This document shows, piece after piece, positions 24,827-32,514 of a stretch of DNA of 32,514 nucleotides. The notes beneath the pieces were generated by a model. That model searched no databases and had not been told where the DNA came from. It was given only the letters and a program-made list of their open reading frames with translations. The position numbers and the translations under genes were made by a program. Positions within the stretch are counted from its first letter, which is position 1, and every line of letters starts with the position of its first letter. The DNA is from Myxococcales bacterium (GTDB taxonomy: Bacteria > Myxococcota_A > Polyangia > Polyangiales > Polyangiaceae): positions 1-32,514 of the forward strand of contig SECP01000071.1 in NCBI GenBank assembly GCA_004193285.1, written 5' to 3'.

Positions 24827-26950
24827 GTGGGTGTCGATCGAGTGCTCACGGCGGTGCTCGGCGCCTTCGCGCTGATCCTGCTGCTCTCCGGTTTGGTTGG
24901 GCGCCAGCGCCGCTTGTCGAGCTGGACGGGCGCGGCGTTCGCCGGCGCGGCGGCCTTCGCGGCCTATCACGACGCCTTCTGGGCGATGGTCGTGCTCGGC
25001 CTGATCGCGTTCACGGCGGCGTTCGCTTCCGTGGACCTGTTCGAGCTCGGGTGGCGGCTGCGCTTCTCACTCGCGGCCTCCGTCGCGGGGCTCGCGTTTC
25101 TGGTGCTCTGGCCCACGTTGCCCGCGCTCACTGACGGCAAGGTCCCGTGCCCCGCTTACATTCGCGATCACGTCGGCTTTCGCCTCGTGGCAGGGCTGGA
25201 TCTGCGAGGCGGCCTGCGGCTCGTCTACGCGGTGGACGTAGACGCGGCCATCAAGGACAAGCGCGATAGCTACTACGAGGACATGCGCCGTGAAGCGGCG
25301 AGGGTCCTCGGCCTCGTCAAATCGGACGGGAAGAACGACGAGATCCCCTCGGACGACGCCTACGCCAAGCTGCGCGAGAAGGTCGAGATCGAGGCGCCGC
25401 GCGCCCCCGCGAACGTCATCCGCGTGAAGGTGAAAGAGGGCACGGACCCGAGCAAGCTGGACGACCGCTTCCTGGAGAAGTTCCGCAGCGAGCTGTCGTT
25501 CACGCGCACCGCGGACCAGCGCAACCTCGAATTCAAGGTCAAGAGCTCGGTAGAGACGAGCATCCGCGAGCGCGCGGTAGGTCAGGCCAAGGACATCATC
25601 GCACGCCGAGTGGACGAGCTTGGCTTGCGCGAAGCGGCCGTCTCCACCCGCGAAGAGGACATCATCGTGGAGGTGCCGGGCGAGGACGAAAAGGCGTTCT
25701 CCACCATCCGCGAGATCATCAGCAAGACCGCCCGCCTCGAGTTCAAGCTGCTCGACGACGACACGGACTTCTTCGGCAAGCTGCAGCCCACGCTGCAGAA
25801 GGAGAGCCTCCCGGAGGGCCTGGAGTTCCAGCAGGAGAACGCGCCCATCGGTCGCGACGAAGAAGGCTCTCAGCGATCGCGCACCAACACGTTCGCCATC
25901 CTGAACAAGCTCCCGAACGAGACCACGACGCAGACGCTGCAGCGGTTTCGGGAGTGGGTCGCGACCCTCCCCGTCCCCGCGGACCGCGAAATTGGCTACG
26001 AGGTCTTGAAGCGCACGGTGGACGAGAACACCGGTAAAGAGGAGGAGCGCGGCTTTCGCACCTTCTTCCTCAAGAGCCGCGCCGAGGTGACCGGCGACCA
26101 AATCCGCGACGCCGGCGCTTCACCGCAGCAGGGCGGCGCGGGGCTCGGCGGCTGGGTCGTGAACCTCACGTTCAACGACAACGGCGGCCGCATCTTCGAG
26201 CGCATCACGGAAGCAAACGTGAAGCGCCGCTTCGCCATCATTCTGGACGGCCGCGTCTCGAGCGCGCCCGTCATCCAGAACAAGATCAGCGGCGGGCACT
26301 GCCAGATCACGCTCGGCTCCGGGGACCCGGAGGCGCAGCTGCGCGACGCGCGTCAGCTCGAGCTCGTGCTGCGCTCCGGCGCGCTGCCGGCGCCTATCTC
26401 GCCCTCCAACGAGCAGCGCATCGGCGCCTCGCTGGGTAGCGACTCGATCAAGCTGGCGGTGCAGGGCACGCTCGGCGGCACCACCTTGGTGCTGCTGTTC
26501 ATGCTCGTCTACTACCACCGCGCCGGCCTCATCGCGGACATCGCAGTGGCGCTGAACCTGTTCTTGCAGCTCGCGGTGTTGGCCTCGTTCGGTGCGTCGA
26601 TGACGCTGCCGGGTATCGCCGGCCTGGCGCTCACGGTGGGTATGTCGGTGGACAACAACATCCTCATCAACGAGCGAATCCGCGAGGAAATAGGCCTCGG
26701 CAAGAGCATGCGGGCGGCGGTGGACGTCGGCTACAAACGCGCCCTCGCGGCGATCGTAGACGGTCACGTCACCACCGTGATCGCCGGCGTCGTGCTGATG
26801 CAGTACGGCACTGGTCCGCTCAAGGGCTTCGCGGTGACGCTGATGGTCGGCGTCATCTGCAACGTGTTCACGGGCGTCGTCGTGACGCGCTTGATGTTCG
26901 ACCTGTGGGTCCGTTGGATTGGCCGTTCCGGTCAGCTGGATATGGGGTGA
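24827..26950 (+). CDS. secD: Protein translocase subunit SecD with extended N terminus
   Basis: SecD uses the proton gradient to help pull proteins across the inner membrane. The 707-residue product has the family motifs GLDLRGGLRLVY (about 122-133), AKDIIARRVDELGLREA, VEVPGEDE, GRVSSAPVIQNKISGGHCQI and the C-terminal membrane block with TLPGIAGLALTVGMSVDNNILINERIREE. The usual first helix is at about 77-96. Before it lie about 75 extra residues with two or three more hydrophobic segments (about 5-24 and 33-68), which are absent from E. coli SecD (615 residues). The P1 region is also enlarged. The start is a GTG at 24827, 3 nt after yajC. secF follows after 4 nt. Confidence 0.95.
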   Translation: MGVDRVLTAVLGAFALILLLSGLVGRQRRLSSWTGAAFAGAAAFAAYHDAFWAMVVLGLIAFTAAFASVDLFELGWRLRFSLAASVAGLAFLVLWPTLPALTDGKVPCPAYIRDHVGFRLVAGLDLRGGLRLVYAVDVDAAIKDKRDSYYEDMRREAARVLGLVKSDGKNDEIPSDDAYAKLREKVEIEAPRAPANVIRVKVKEGTDPSKLDDRFLEKFRSELSFTRTADQRNLEFKVKSSVETSIRERAVGQAKDIIARRVDELGLREAAVSTREEDIIVEVPGEDEKAFSTIREIISKTARLEFKLLDDDTDFFGKLQPTLQKESLPEGLEFQQENAPIGRDEEGSQRSRTNTFAILNKLPNETTTQTLQRFREWVATLPVPADREIGYEVLKRTVDENTGKEEERGFRTFFLKSRAEVTGDQIRDAGASPQQGGAGLGGWVVNLTFNDNGGRIFERITEANVKRRFAIILDGRVSSAPVIQNKISGGHCQITLGSGDPEAQLRDARQLELVLRSGALPAPISPSNEQRIGASLGSDSIKLAVQGTLGGTTLVLLFMLVYYHRAGLIADIAVALNLFLQLAVLASFGASMTLPGIAGLALTVGMSVDNNILINERIREEIGLGKSMRAAVDVGYKRALAAIVDGHVTTVIAGVVLMQYGTGPLKGFAVTLMVGVICNVFTGVVVTRLMFDLWVRWIGRSGQLDMG

Positions 26951-26954
26951 CGCG

Positions 26955-28169
26955 ATGCGGCTCTTCAAAGGCGACAAAGTTTATGACTTCATGGCGGTCC
27001 GAAAATACTGGATCGCCCTCTCGCTCGGCCTGACCGTCTTCTCGCTCGGCCTGATCCTGTTCGGGAAGCCCAAGCTGGGCACGGACTTCCTGGGCGGTAC
27101 GGAGGTGGAGATCGCCTTCACCAAGCCGGTGGACCCCGCCGCCATCCGCGCCGCGGTCGAGGGCGCCGGCTTCGGCTCCCCGACCGTCATCAAGGTGGAC
27201 GACGCCAAGAACCCGAACCGCTACATGGTTCGCGTTCACGAGGTCTCGACCATCGCTCCGGAGAAGCAGCAGGAGATCGAAAAGGTCCTGTGCGTCACTG
27301 GCGCGGACCCGGCGTGCACGGAGGCTCGCAAGCCGACGGAGGTCAAATTCAGCCCCGGCGGCGACAAGATCACCCTCCGCTACCGCGAGGCGCCCGACCT
27401 CGGCTTCGTCAAAGAGCGCATCTCGGGGGTGAAGCAGATTGCGCTTCGCGGGGGTGAGAACCCGCAGCTCCAGAACGAGCGCGAGCACAAGGTCGAGATC
27501 TACCTCATGAGCAAGGGCGACCAGCTCATGGGCGGCTTGCGCAAGTCACTCGGGGCGGACGCGGTCCCGGAGCAGGCGCTGCGCACGGAGTGGATCGGCC
27601 CCCGCGCGGGCGCTCAGCTGCGCGACGCGGCGGTGAAGAGCATCGCCATCAGTATCGTGCTGATCATGGCGTACATCGCCTTCCGCTTCGATCTGCGGTT
27701 CGCACCAGGTTGCGTCGTGGCCCTCATTCACGACGCGGTGGGCACGATCGGCATCCTCGTGCTGCTCGGCAAAGAGATCAACCTGACCACCATCGCGGCC
27801 GCCATCACCATCGTCGGCTACTCGGTGAACGACACCGTCATCGTCTACGATCGCGTCCGTGAGAACTTGGGCAAGCTGCGCGGGGCGAGCTTCGTGAGGC
27901 TCATCAACGTGAGCACGTCCGAGATGCTCGGGCGCACGATCCTCACAGCCGCCACCGTGCTGTTCAGCTTGCAGGGCCTCTTCATCTGGGGCACCGGCGA
28001 GCTGAAGGACTTCGCGCTCGCGCTCACCATCGGCGTGGTGCTCGGCATGTACAGCTCCATCTACGTGGCGCTCCCGCTCACGGAGTGGTTCGAGTCCAAG
28101 TTCTTCTCGAAGATGAGCCAAAAGAAGCCGCGCAGCCGTTCCACCAGCAACGTAGCGCCGGCCGTTTGA
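26955..28169 (+). CDS. secF: Protein translocase subunit SecF
   Basis: The 404-residue SecF partner of SecD has TM1 (about 17-37, WIALSLGLTVFSLGLILFG), the signature LGTDFLGGTEVEIAFTKP, a periplasmic domain longer than in E. coli (about 60-210), and the C-terminal block of five helices with AYIAFRFDLRFAPGCVVALIHDAVGTIGIL, ITIVGYSVNDTVIVYDRVREN and FSLQGLFIWGTGELKDFALALTIGVVLGMYSSIYVA. The ATG at 26955 is 4 nt after the secD stop. A further in-frame upstream extension would only overlap secD. Confidence 0.95.
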   Translation: MRLFKGDKVYDFMAVRKYWIALSLGLTVFSLGLILFGKPKLGTDFLGGTEVEIAFTKPVDPAAIRAAVEGAGFGSPTVIKVDDAKNPNRYMVRVHEVSTIAPEKQQEIEKVLCVTGADPACTEARKPTEVKFSPGGDKITLRYREAPDLGFVKERISGVKQIALRGGENPQLQNEREHKVEIYLMSKGDQLMGGLRKSLGADAVPEQALRTEWIGPRAGAQLRDAAVKSIAISIVLIMAYIAFRFDLRFAPGCVVALIHDAVGTIGILVLLGKEINLTTIAAAITIVGYSVNDTVIVYDRVRENLGKLRGASFVRLINVSTSEMLGRTILTAATVLFSLQGLFIWGTGELKDFALALTIGVVLGMYSSIYVALPLTEWFESKFFSKMSQKKPRSRSTSNVAPAV

Positions 28170-28195
28170 GGCGCCGCTTCAAGCAGGCGTGGAGA

Positions 28196-28219
28196 CCAGG
28201 TCGGCCCCGGCCGACCTGG
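28196..28219. promoter_or_regulatory. 24-bp near-perfect palindrome between secF and the 28307 gene
   Basis: Arms CCAGGTCGGCC (28196-28206) and GGCCGACCTGG (28209-28219) are perfect inverted repeats around two cytosines. The centre is about 96 bp upstream of the predicted start of the next gene, matching an activator-site position. It could instead be a secF transcript hairpin, but no T tract follows. The rest of 28170-28277 shows nothing else. Confidence 0.45.
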
Positions 28220-28277
28220 CGAGCCAACGTTATCGGTAGGTTAGCGAGCGCAGCGCAGCGCGGACCTGCCGTTGACA

Positions 28278-28293
28278 TGGCACGGCACATGCT
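28278..28293 (+). promoter_or_regulatory. sigma-54 type -24/-12 promoter of the orphan small gene
   Basis: TGGCACG-GCAC-ATGCT matches TGGCACG-N4-TTGCW at all but one position, with exact spacing. The predicted start near 28304 is 3 nt before the ATG at 28307. TTGACA lies just upstream (28272-28277), with TACCTT at 16 bp as a possible overlapping sigma-70 promoter. Confidence 0.6.
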
Positions 28294-28306
28294 TACCTTC
28301 TCGAGC

Positions 28307-28702
28307 ATGTCCGCTATGAATCTCCCTGTCTCCGCGACCGAGAAGCTGCCGCTAGCTCTGAGTCAAGAGCTGTGGGAAGCGCTGAGCCCCACGCAGCGGG
28401 AGCTGTTTCAGCGCGCCGATCACTTGCTGGACGCCTTCACGTTCGACCCCGCTTCCACCCAAAGCCTGGACGACTTGGTGGAGAAGAGTGGGGACGACGC
28501 GGACGACGTGCTGTCCGCGCTCCGCTTGCTGGACACCATGGCCCTCGTCAATGTCGAGCCCACGGAGGAGGGCCCCCTCTTCTCGCTCCGCGCCACGCCC
28601 GAAGAGCACGTCCGCATCACCGGGCCGGACAACAAGCCTCGCTGGGTGTTCATCGCGCGCCCCGTGGAGCCGCGCGAGGTCGACCCCTCAACGCTCAATT
28701 GA
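28307..28702 (+). CDS. Unrecognised small protein, possibly winged-helix
   Basis: The 131-residue soluble protein is not assigned to a family. Residues about 22-95 (SPTQRELFQRADHLLDAF, then TQSLDDLVEKSGDDADDVLSALRLLDTMALVNVEP, then PLFSLRATPEEHVRI) follow a helix, helix-turn-helix, beta-wing pattern like small winged-helix regulators, but the putative recognition helix is acidic, so DNA binding is doubtful. A protein-interaction role is equally possible. In-frame ATGs occur at 28277, 28289, 28307 and 28316, none with a Shine-Dalgarno. 28307 is chosen because the predicted sigma-54 start lies just before it; 28277 would overlap the promoter. It is followed by recJ after 55 nt. Confidence 0.55.
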   Translation: MSAMNLPVSATEKLPLALSQELWEALSPTQRELFQRADHLLDAFTFDPASTQSLDDLVEKSGDDADDVLSALRLLDTMALVNVEPTEEGPLFSLRATPEEHVRITGPDNKPRWVFIARPVEPREVDPSTLN

Positions 28703-28757
28703 TCGCGGGTTTGCGCAACTGGCGCATCGGTTGACCGAACAGAACCTCACGTAACAC

Positions 28758-30509
28758 ATGAGGTTATTGTGGTGGACGCGGTGGTTTCGGCGTGGTGTAG
28801 CGCGTGACTTGGAAAGCGCGCGGTCGAGCGAGGTCGAAGAAGCTCCGTCTGATTTTCCTGCTCCTCCTACGCTGCGCGCCCAGGCGCTCTCCCGAGCCCT
28901 GGGCGTGAGCGTTACGGTGGCGAGCTGGCTGGACCAGCTCGGTCACCTGGACCCGGAGGCGACGCGCCGGTTTCTCTCCCCGCGCCTCGCCGAGCTCACA
29001 TCGCCGGACGCGATGCTTGACCGCAAGGCAGCCGCGCAGCGCATCGCGCGGGCCGTGCGGGATGGCGAGCGCATCGTCGTCTTCGGCGACTACGACTGCG
29101 ACGGCATGACCAGCGCCGCCATTTTCACGGAGGCGCTGCGAGCGCTCGGGGCGAACGTCACGCCGGTGCTCGCCAGCCGCTTCGACGGCGGCTACGGGCT
29201 CTCGCTCCCCGCGCTGGAGCGCGTGCTCTCGCATCGCCCCCACCTGCTCGTCACCTGCGACTGCGGATCCTCCGACCACGCGTCCTTGGAGAGGCTGGCG
29301 CCGCTGGGAGTGGACGCGGTCGTCGTCGACCATCACCTCGTGCCGGAACAGCCGCTCCCGGTGATGGCCTTCCTGAATCCGCATCGCCCCACGTGCGGGT
29401 TCCCTTTCAAAGGCCTCGCGTCGTGCGGGCTCGCGCTGTCGGTGCTCGCGGCCGTTCGGGCGGAGCTGGGCCGCGCGCTGGATTTGCGGCCGCTCTTGGA
29501 CTTGGTCGCGATCGGGACCATCGCGGACGTCGCGCCGCTCCATGGCGACAATCGCGCCCTGGTTCGCGCGGGCCTCAAGGTGCTCGGCGAGGCACGTCGT
29601 CCCGGGGTTCGGGCCCTCTTGGAGCTCGCCAAGATCGAACCCGGCAGCGCGCTCTCAGCGGAGGACGTCGCGTTTCGCATTGCCCCGCGCCTCAACGCGC
29701 CGGGCCGGCTCGGCGCGCCGGACCTCGCGGTGCAGCTCTTGCTCGCGCCGAATCTGGACACCGCGCACGCTCTCGCCTCGGAGCTGGAGCAGCGCCAGCT
29801 CGAGCGCCGAGCGGTGCAAGACCAGATGATTCAGGAAGCGATGGCTGAGGTCGAGCTTGAGCGTTATCGCGAGCGCCCCGCCCTGGTCATCGGCCGTGAA
29901 GGCTGGAACCATGGCATCGTCGGCATCGTCGCGGGCCGCCTGGCGAGTGACCTCGGCAAGCCGGTGGCCGTCATCGGCTTCGAGCACGGCGTGGGCCGCG
30001 GGTCGGTGCGTGGCCCACGCGGCGCTCGCCTCCACGACGCGCTCACCGCCTGCGCGCCGCTCCTACGCCGCTTCGGCGGTCATCAAGCCGCGGCCGGGCT
30101 CGAGGTTGAGCTCGATCAGCTCCCCGCCTTGCGCGCCGCCTTCGAGGAAGCGTGCGCCGCGCAGCCTCCGCTGGAGGTAGCGGACGAGACGCCCCGCATC
30201 CGCTTCGCCCCGCAGGACTCCCTGGCCAAGGTGCTCGCGGACCTTTCCGACCTGGAGCCCTGCGGCGAGAGCAACCCCGCGCCCGCCCTAGCCCTGGTGG
30301 GGCGGGTCGTTTCGGCACGCGAGGTCACCGGCGGTCACCTGAAGCTCGAGCTCGCGCTGGACAACGGCGAGCGCCTCAGCGCTTTCGGCATCAACATGGG
30401 CGCGCGCGCGGAGGGCATGGTCGGCGAGGTGGCCGTCTCCGGCAAGCTCCGGCCGGACCGCTACCGCGGCGGTAACGCGATCGAGCTGAAGCTCGACAAG
30501 ATTTGGTAA
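28758..30509 (+). CDS. recJ: Single-stranded-DNA-specific exonuclease RecJ
   Basis: RecJ degrades single-stranded DNA 5' to 3' in recombination and mismatch repair. The 583-residue protein has the DHH-family metal motifs: DYDCDGMTSAA (D111, D113, D115), TCDCGSSDH (about 166-174), VVVDHH (DHH 191-193) and GTIADVAPL. The DHHA1 motif is FGGHQAAAG (GGH 440-442), and the C-terminal OB-like domain ends KLDKIW. DYDCDG in place of DYDADG and RLNAPGRL in place of RINAAGR are mild variants that keep the metal-binding aspartates. The ATG at 28758 adds a basic, Trp-rich N terminus that looks atypical, so a start nearer residue 30 cannot be excluded. The stop is 10 nt before the MlaF-like gene. Confidence 0.93.
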   Translation: MRLLWWTRWFRRGVARDLESARSSEVEEAPSDFPAPPTLRAQALSRALGVSVTVASWLDQLGHLDPEATRRFLSPRLAELTSPDAMLDRKAAAQRIARAVRDGERIVVFGDYDCDGMTSAAIFTEALRALGANVTPVLASRFDGGYGLSLPALERVLSHRPHLLVTCDCGSSDHASLERLAPLGVDAVVVDHHLVPEQPLPVMAFLNPHRPTCGFPFKGLASCGLALSVLAAVRAELGRALDLRPLLDLVAIGTIADVAPLHGDNRALVRAGLKVLGEARRPGVRALLELAKIEPGSALSAEDVAFRIAPRLNAPGRLGAPDLAVQLLLAPNLDTAHALASELEQRQLERRAVQDQMIQEAMAEVELERYRERPALVIGREGWNHGIVGIVAGRLASDLGKPVAVIGFEHGVGRGSVRGPRGARLHDALTACAPLLRRFGGHQAAAGLEVELDQLPALRAAFEEACAAQPPLEVADETPRIRFAPQDSLAKVLADLSDLEPCGESNPAPALALVGRVVSAREVTGGHLKLELALDNGERLSAFGINMGARAEGMVGEVAVSGKLRPDRYRGGNAIELKLDKIW

Positions 30510-30519
30510 GCTCGCGGCG

Positions 30520-31314
30520 ATGCCCGCCGCCCCCAACGAAGCGCCGCTGATCGAGTTCAAGGGCGTCCGCAAGGCGTTCGGCCCCAAGGTCATCTACGCG
30601 GGGCTGGACCTCACCATTCAAAAAGGCGAGGTGCTCACCATCTGCGGCGGCTCCGGTGTTGGCAAGAGCGTGATGCTCAAGATGCTCATTGGCCTGCTCC
30701 GGGCAGACCGCGGCAGCATCCGCTTCGACGGCCAAGAGGTGACCCAGATGAAAGAGCATGAGCTGGCGAGTGTGCGCCGGCGCATCGCCATGCTCTTTCA
30801 GAGCGGCGCGCTCTTCGACTCGCTCAGCGTGGGCGACAACGTCGGCTACGGATTGGACGAACACTTCCGTTACACCATGTCGGTGGAAGAGCGGAACGAG
30901 CGCGTCGCCTGGGCCCTCGGCCTCGTGGGCCTCCCCGGCATCGAGGAGATGGCGCCCGCGGATCTCTCGGGCGGCATGCGCAAGCGCGTCGGCTTGGCCA
31001 GAGCCATCGCCGTGCAGCCGGAGGTGTTGCTCTACGACGAGCCCACGACCGGCCTGGATCCCATCAACACCGCGCGCGTCAACCACCTCATCACGGGCCT
31101 GCAAGAACGGCTCAACATCACCAGCATCGTGGTCACCCACGACATGAAGAGCGCCTTCACCATCAGCGACCGCATCGCCATGGTCAACAGCGCGCGCATC
31201 ATCGCGTGCGGCACGGTAGAGGAATTTCGCGCCTCCACCGACCCTCGCATCTCGGACTTCATCGAAGGCCGCGCCCCCGTCAAAGAATCGGTCGAGACTC
31301 TGCTCAGCTCCTGA
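30520..31314 (+). CDS. mlaF: MlaF-like ABC transporter ATP-binding protein
   Basis: The 264-residue ATPase has every ABC motif: Walker A GGSGVGKS (43-50), Q loop MLFQSGALFDSLSVGDNV, signature LSGGM (149-153), Walker B VLLYDEPTTGLDP and switch His in VVTHD. The QSGALFDSLSV and LSGGMRKRVGLARAIA segments are typical of the MlaF/Mkl group, which drives phospholipid transport between outer and inner membranes with MlaE and MlaD. No mlaE or mlaD is adjacent: recJ is upstream and non-coding repeats are downstream, so the partners must lie elsewhere. It is probably cotranscribed with recJ. A C-terminal tail of about 25 residues follows the ATPase core. Confidence 0.85.
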   Translation: MPAAPNEAPLIEFKGVRKAFGPKVIYAGLDLTIQKGEVLTICGGSGVGKSVMLKMLIGLLRADRGSIRFDGQEVTQMKEHELASVRRRIAMLFQSGALFDSLSVGDNVGYGLDEHFRYTMSVEERNERVAWALGLVGLPGIEEMAPADLSGGMRKRVGLARAIAVQPEVLLYDEPTTGLDPINTARVNHLITGLQERLNITSIVVTHDMKSAFTISDRIAMVNSARIIACGTVEEFRASTDPRISDFIEGRAPVKESVETLLSS

Positions 31315-31486
31315 CGACCGTCCCCAGTTCGACGGCGCCGCTCCCCGCGCGGCCCTCTCAAGCCGCCCTCGCCAGCTCCGCCGTTCACCAGCCATCGCCA
31401 CCGCCTGCCTCACCCACTCGAGGCCCGCGTCTTCAGGCGCCAGCTCTCGCGACCGCGCCTCCGGGCGCCGATCTCGCGCGCGCGAT

Positions 31487-31516
31487 CATTCTTCGCATCC
31501 GCGGATCCGAAGAATG
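31487..31516. repeat. 30-bp near-perfect palindrome at the left edge of the repeat array
   Basis: The sequence is self-complementary apart from one mismatched pair (bases 10 and 21). The arms are CATTCTTCG...CGAAGAATG around ATCCGCGGAT. A degenerate counterpart closes the array on the right (about 32353-32384). No T tract follows, so a terminator for mlaF is possible but weak. The preceding 31315-31486 is GC-rich with nothing recognisable. Confidence 0.7.
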
Positions 31517-31523
31517 AATGGCG

Positions 31524-32313
31524 GCGCATGACCCCTCCTCTTTGGCGCGGACAGCGTCTGGTTTCGTGAGCGTCGAGTGCAACGTCGCGTTGCACCGTGA
31601 CCCAGCGTGTTCTTCCCGGGACAGCTACTTCGCGGGCGCGATCGTACTTCGGATCCGAAGGACGGATGGTGGCGCATGACCTCCTCCTGTTGGCGTGGAG
31701 AGCGTCTGGTTTCGGTGAGCGTCGATTGCAACGTCTCGTTGCACCGTGACCCAGCGTGTTCTTCCCGGGACAGCTACTTCGCGGGCGCGATCGTACTTCG
31801 GATCCGAAGGACGGATCGCGGCGCAGAACCGTCTTCTCCGGGCGTCAGATAGAGCGTCGTCTTCCTGTGCCGCCTCGCGGTTTCGCGTGCGACGCATGAC
31901 CCCGCCTCTTTGGCGCGGACAGCGTCTGGTTTCGTGAGCGTCGACTGCAACGTCTCGTTGCACCGCGACCCAGGCGTGTTCCTCCCGGGACAGCCCCTTC
32001 GCGGGCGCGATCGTACTTCGGATCCGAAGGACGGATCGCGGCGCAGAACCGTCTTCTCCGGGCGTCAGATAGAGCGTCGTCTTCCTGTGCCGCCTCGCGG
32101 TTTCGCGCGCGCGACGCATGACCCCTCTCTTTGGCGTGGAGAGCATCTGGTTTCGGTGAGCGACATTGCAACGTCGCGTTGCACCGTGGCCTGCGTGTTC
32201 TTCCTGGGACAGCTACTTCGCGGGCGCGATCGTACTTCGGATCCGAAGGACGGATCGCGGCGCAGAACCGTCTTCTCCGGGCGTCAGATAGAGCGTCGTC
32301 TTCCTGTGCCGCC
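31524..32313. repeat. Four-unit tandem array of a roughly 148-220 bp non-coding repeat
   Basis: Units start with GCATGAC at 31526, 31674, 31894 and 32116. Each has a core of about 148 bp with a hairpin TGCAACG-TCK-CGTTGCA (31578-31594, 31727-31743, 31946-31962, 32167-32183) and a 14-bp palindrome CTTCGGATCCGAAG (31647, 31796, 32016, 32235). Units 2-4 add a second module of about 70 bp. A 98-bp stretch is identical in units 2, 3 and 4 (31777, 31997 and 32216 onward), and 111 bp are identical in 2 and 3. Unit spacings of 148, 220 and 222 are not multiples of three throughout, so long open frames across the array do not repeat as protein. No known element type was recognised. Confidence 0.85.
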
Positions 32314-32379
32314 ATCGGCTTGTCTTCCGGGTCCGTGGTTCGCGCGCGGCATCGTACTTCGTAGCCGCGGATCCGAATT

Positions 32380-32514
32380 ATGAATGGGCGGCACGGGAGC
32401 GTGAGGACAGACAGTGCGGAGAAGGCGGGCGGTGCGGAGAAGGCGGGCGGAGCGGAGAAGGCGGGCGGAGCGGAGAAGGCGGGCGGAGCGGAGAAGGCCC
32501 GATGGGGGCAGATG
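32380..32514 (+). CDS. Possible start of a low-complexity protein with AEKAGG repeats (partial)
   Basis: An open frame begins at ATG 32380 (MNGRHGSVRTDS) and continues as AEKAGG repeated four times, then AEKARWGQM at the window edge. The GTG at 32401 is a second possible start. There is no clear ribosome site and all frames are open in such GC-rich repeats, so coding is unproven. It begins at the right flank of the repeat array. Confidence 0.25.
   Translation, partial: MNGRHGSVRTDSAEKAGGAEKAGGAEKAGGAEKAGGAEKARWGQM
32415..32498. repeat. 18-bp minisatellite, four full units and one partial
   Basis: Units of form WGCGGAGAAGGCGGGCGG start at 32415, 32433, 32451, 32469 and 32487 (the last is 12 bp). 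The first two begin with T and the rest with A. The 18-bp period preserves reading frame. Confidence 0.95.

Noticed and set aside
28720..28735. Another -24/-12 element before recJ (TGGCGCA-TCGG-TTGAC)
   Set aside because: The essential GC of the -12 box is GA, and the position relative to the start differs from the other elements.
31315..31486. Small coding gene after mlaF
   Set aside because: Frames are open only because of GC richness; no start with a ribosome site and no recognisable peptide were found.
31524..32313. CRISPR array
   Set aside because: Units are 148-220 bp with no short direct repeats separated by unique spacers, and no cas genes are in the window.
31625..32315. Overlapping minus-strand open frames across the repeat array
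   Set aside because: The same repeat unit is read in different frames in successive copies because unit lengths are not multiples of three, so no protein repeat is conserved.

Overview
The window looks like chromosomal DNA from a GC-rich myxobacterium or a relative (Myxococcota). This rests on gene content: two membrane-anchored Hanks-type Ser/Thr kinases, an FG-GAP/VCBS lipoprotein, a PEGA-domain protein, NtrC-family regulators and several -24/-12 (sigma-54 type) promoters. No rRNA or named marker fixes the genus. Most genes are ordinary and intact; no phage or insertion sequence was recognised.

Layout. 1-8850: a TonB-linked outer-membrane receptor, cut by the left edge, is divergent from a tightly packed operon: exbB, exbD, tonB, a Ser/Thr kinase, an FG-GAP lipoprotein, a TPR/PEGA protein and a beta-barrel-like protein. 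8873-11457: a two-component pair (NtrC-type regulator, then NtrB-like kinase) on the minus strand. 11641-12146: tRNA-Ala(GGC) with a terminator, and a small His/Asp-rich membrane protein. 12288-13724: a second Ser/Thr kinase. 13842-20566: a CzcCBA-type metal efflux operon ending in a degenerate sigma-54-activator-like ATPase. 20595-24172, minus strand: tRNA-Val(GAC), thrS, infC and a thiopurine-methyltransferase-like gene. 24389-28169: yajC-secD-secF. 28278-31314: a small orphan protein, recJ and an MlaF-like ATPase. 31487-32514: non-coding tandem repeats, then an 18-bp minisatellite running off the right edge.

The strongest unlisted signal is regulatory. Five places carry a match to TGGCACG-N4-TTGCW with exact spacing: the receptor gene, exbB, the response regulator, czcC and the 28307 gene. 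Four of them lie 29-30 nt before the chosen start codon, so the predicted transcripts would have leaders of only 3-4 nt. Palindromes lie roughly 95-155 bp upstream of the predicted transcription starts, where enhancer-binding proteins usually bind. The palindromes differ from locus to locus, which suggests different activators. No rpoN gene is visible here.

Other points of interest are an activator-like ATPase that has lost GAFTGA and the Walker B aspartate, an IF3 with 19 consecutive aspartates in a long acidic tail, a SecD with an extra N-terminal membrane region, and a tandem array whose unit lengths do not preserve a reading frame.
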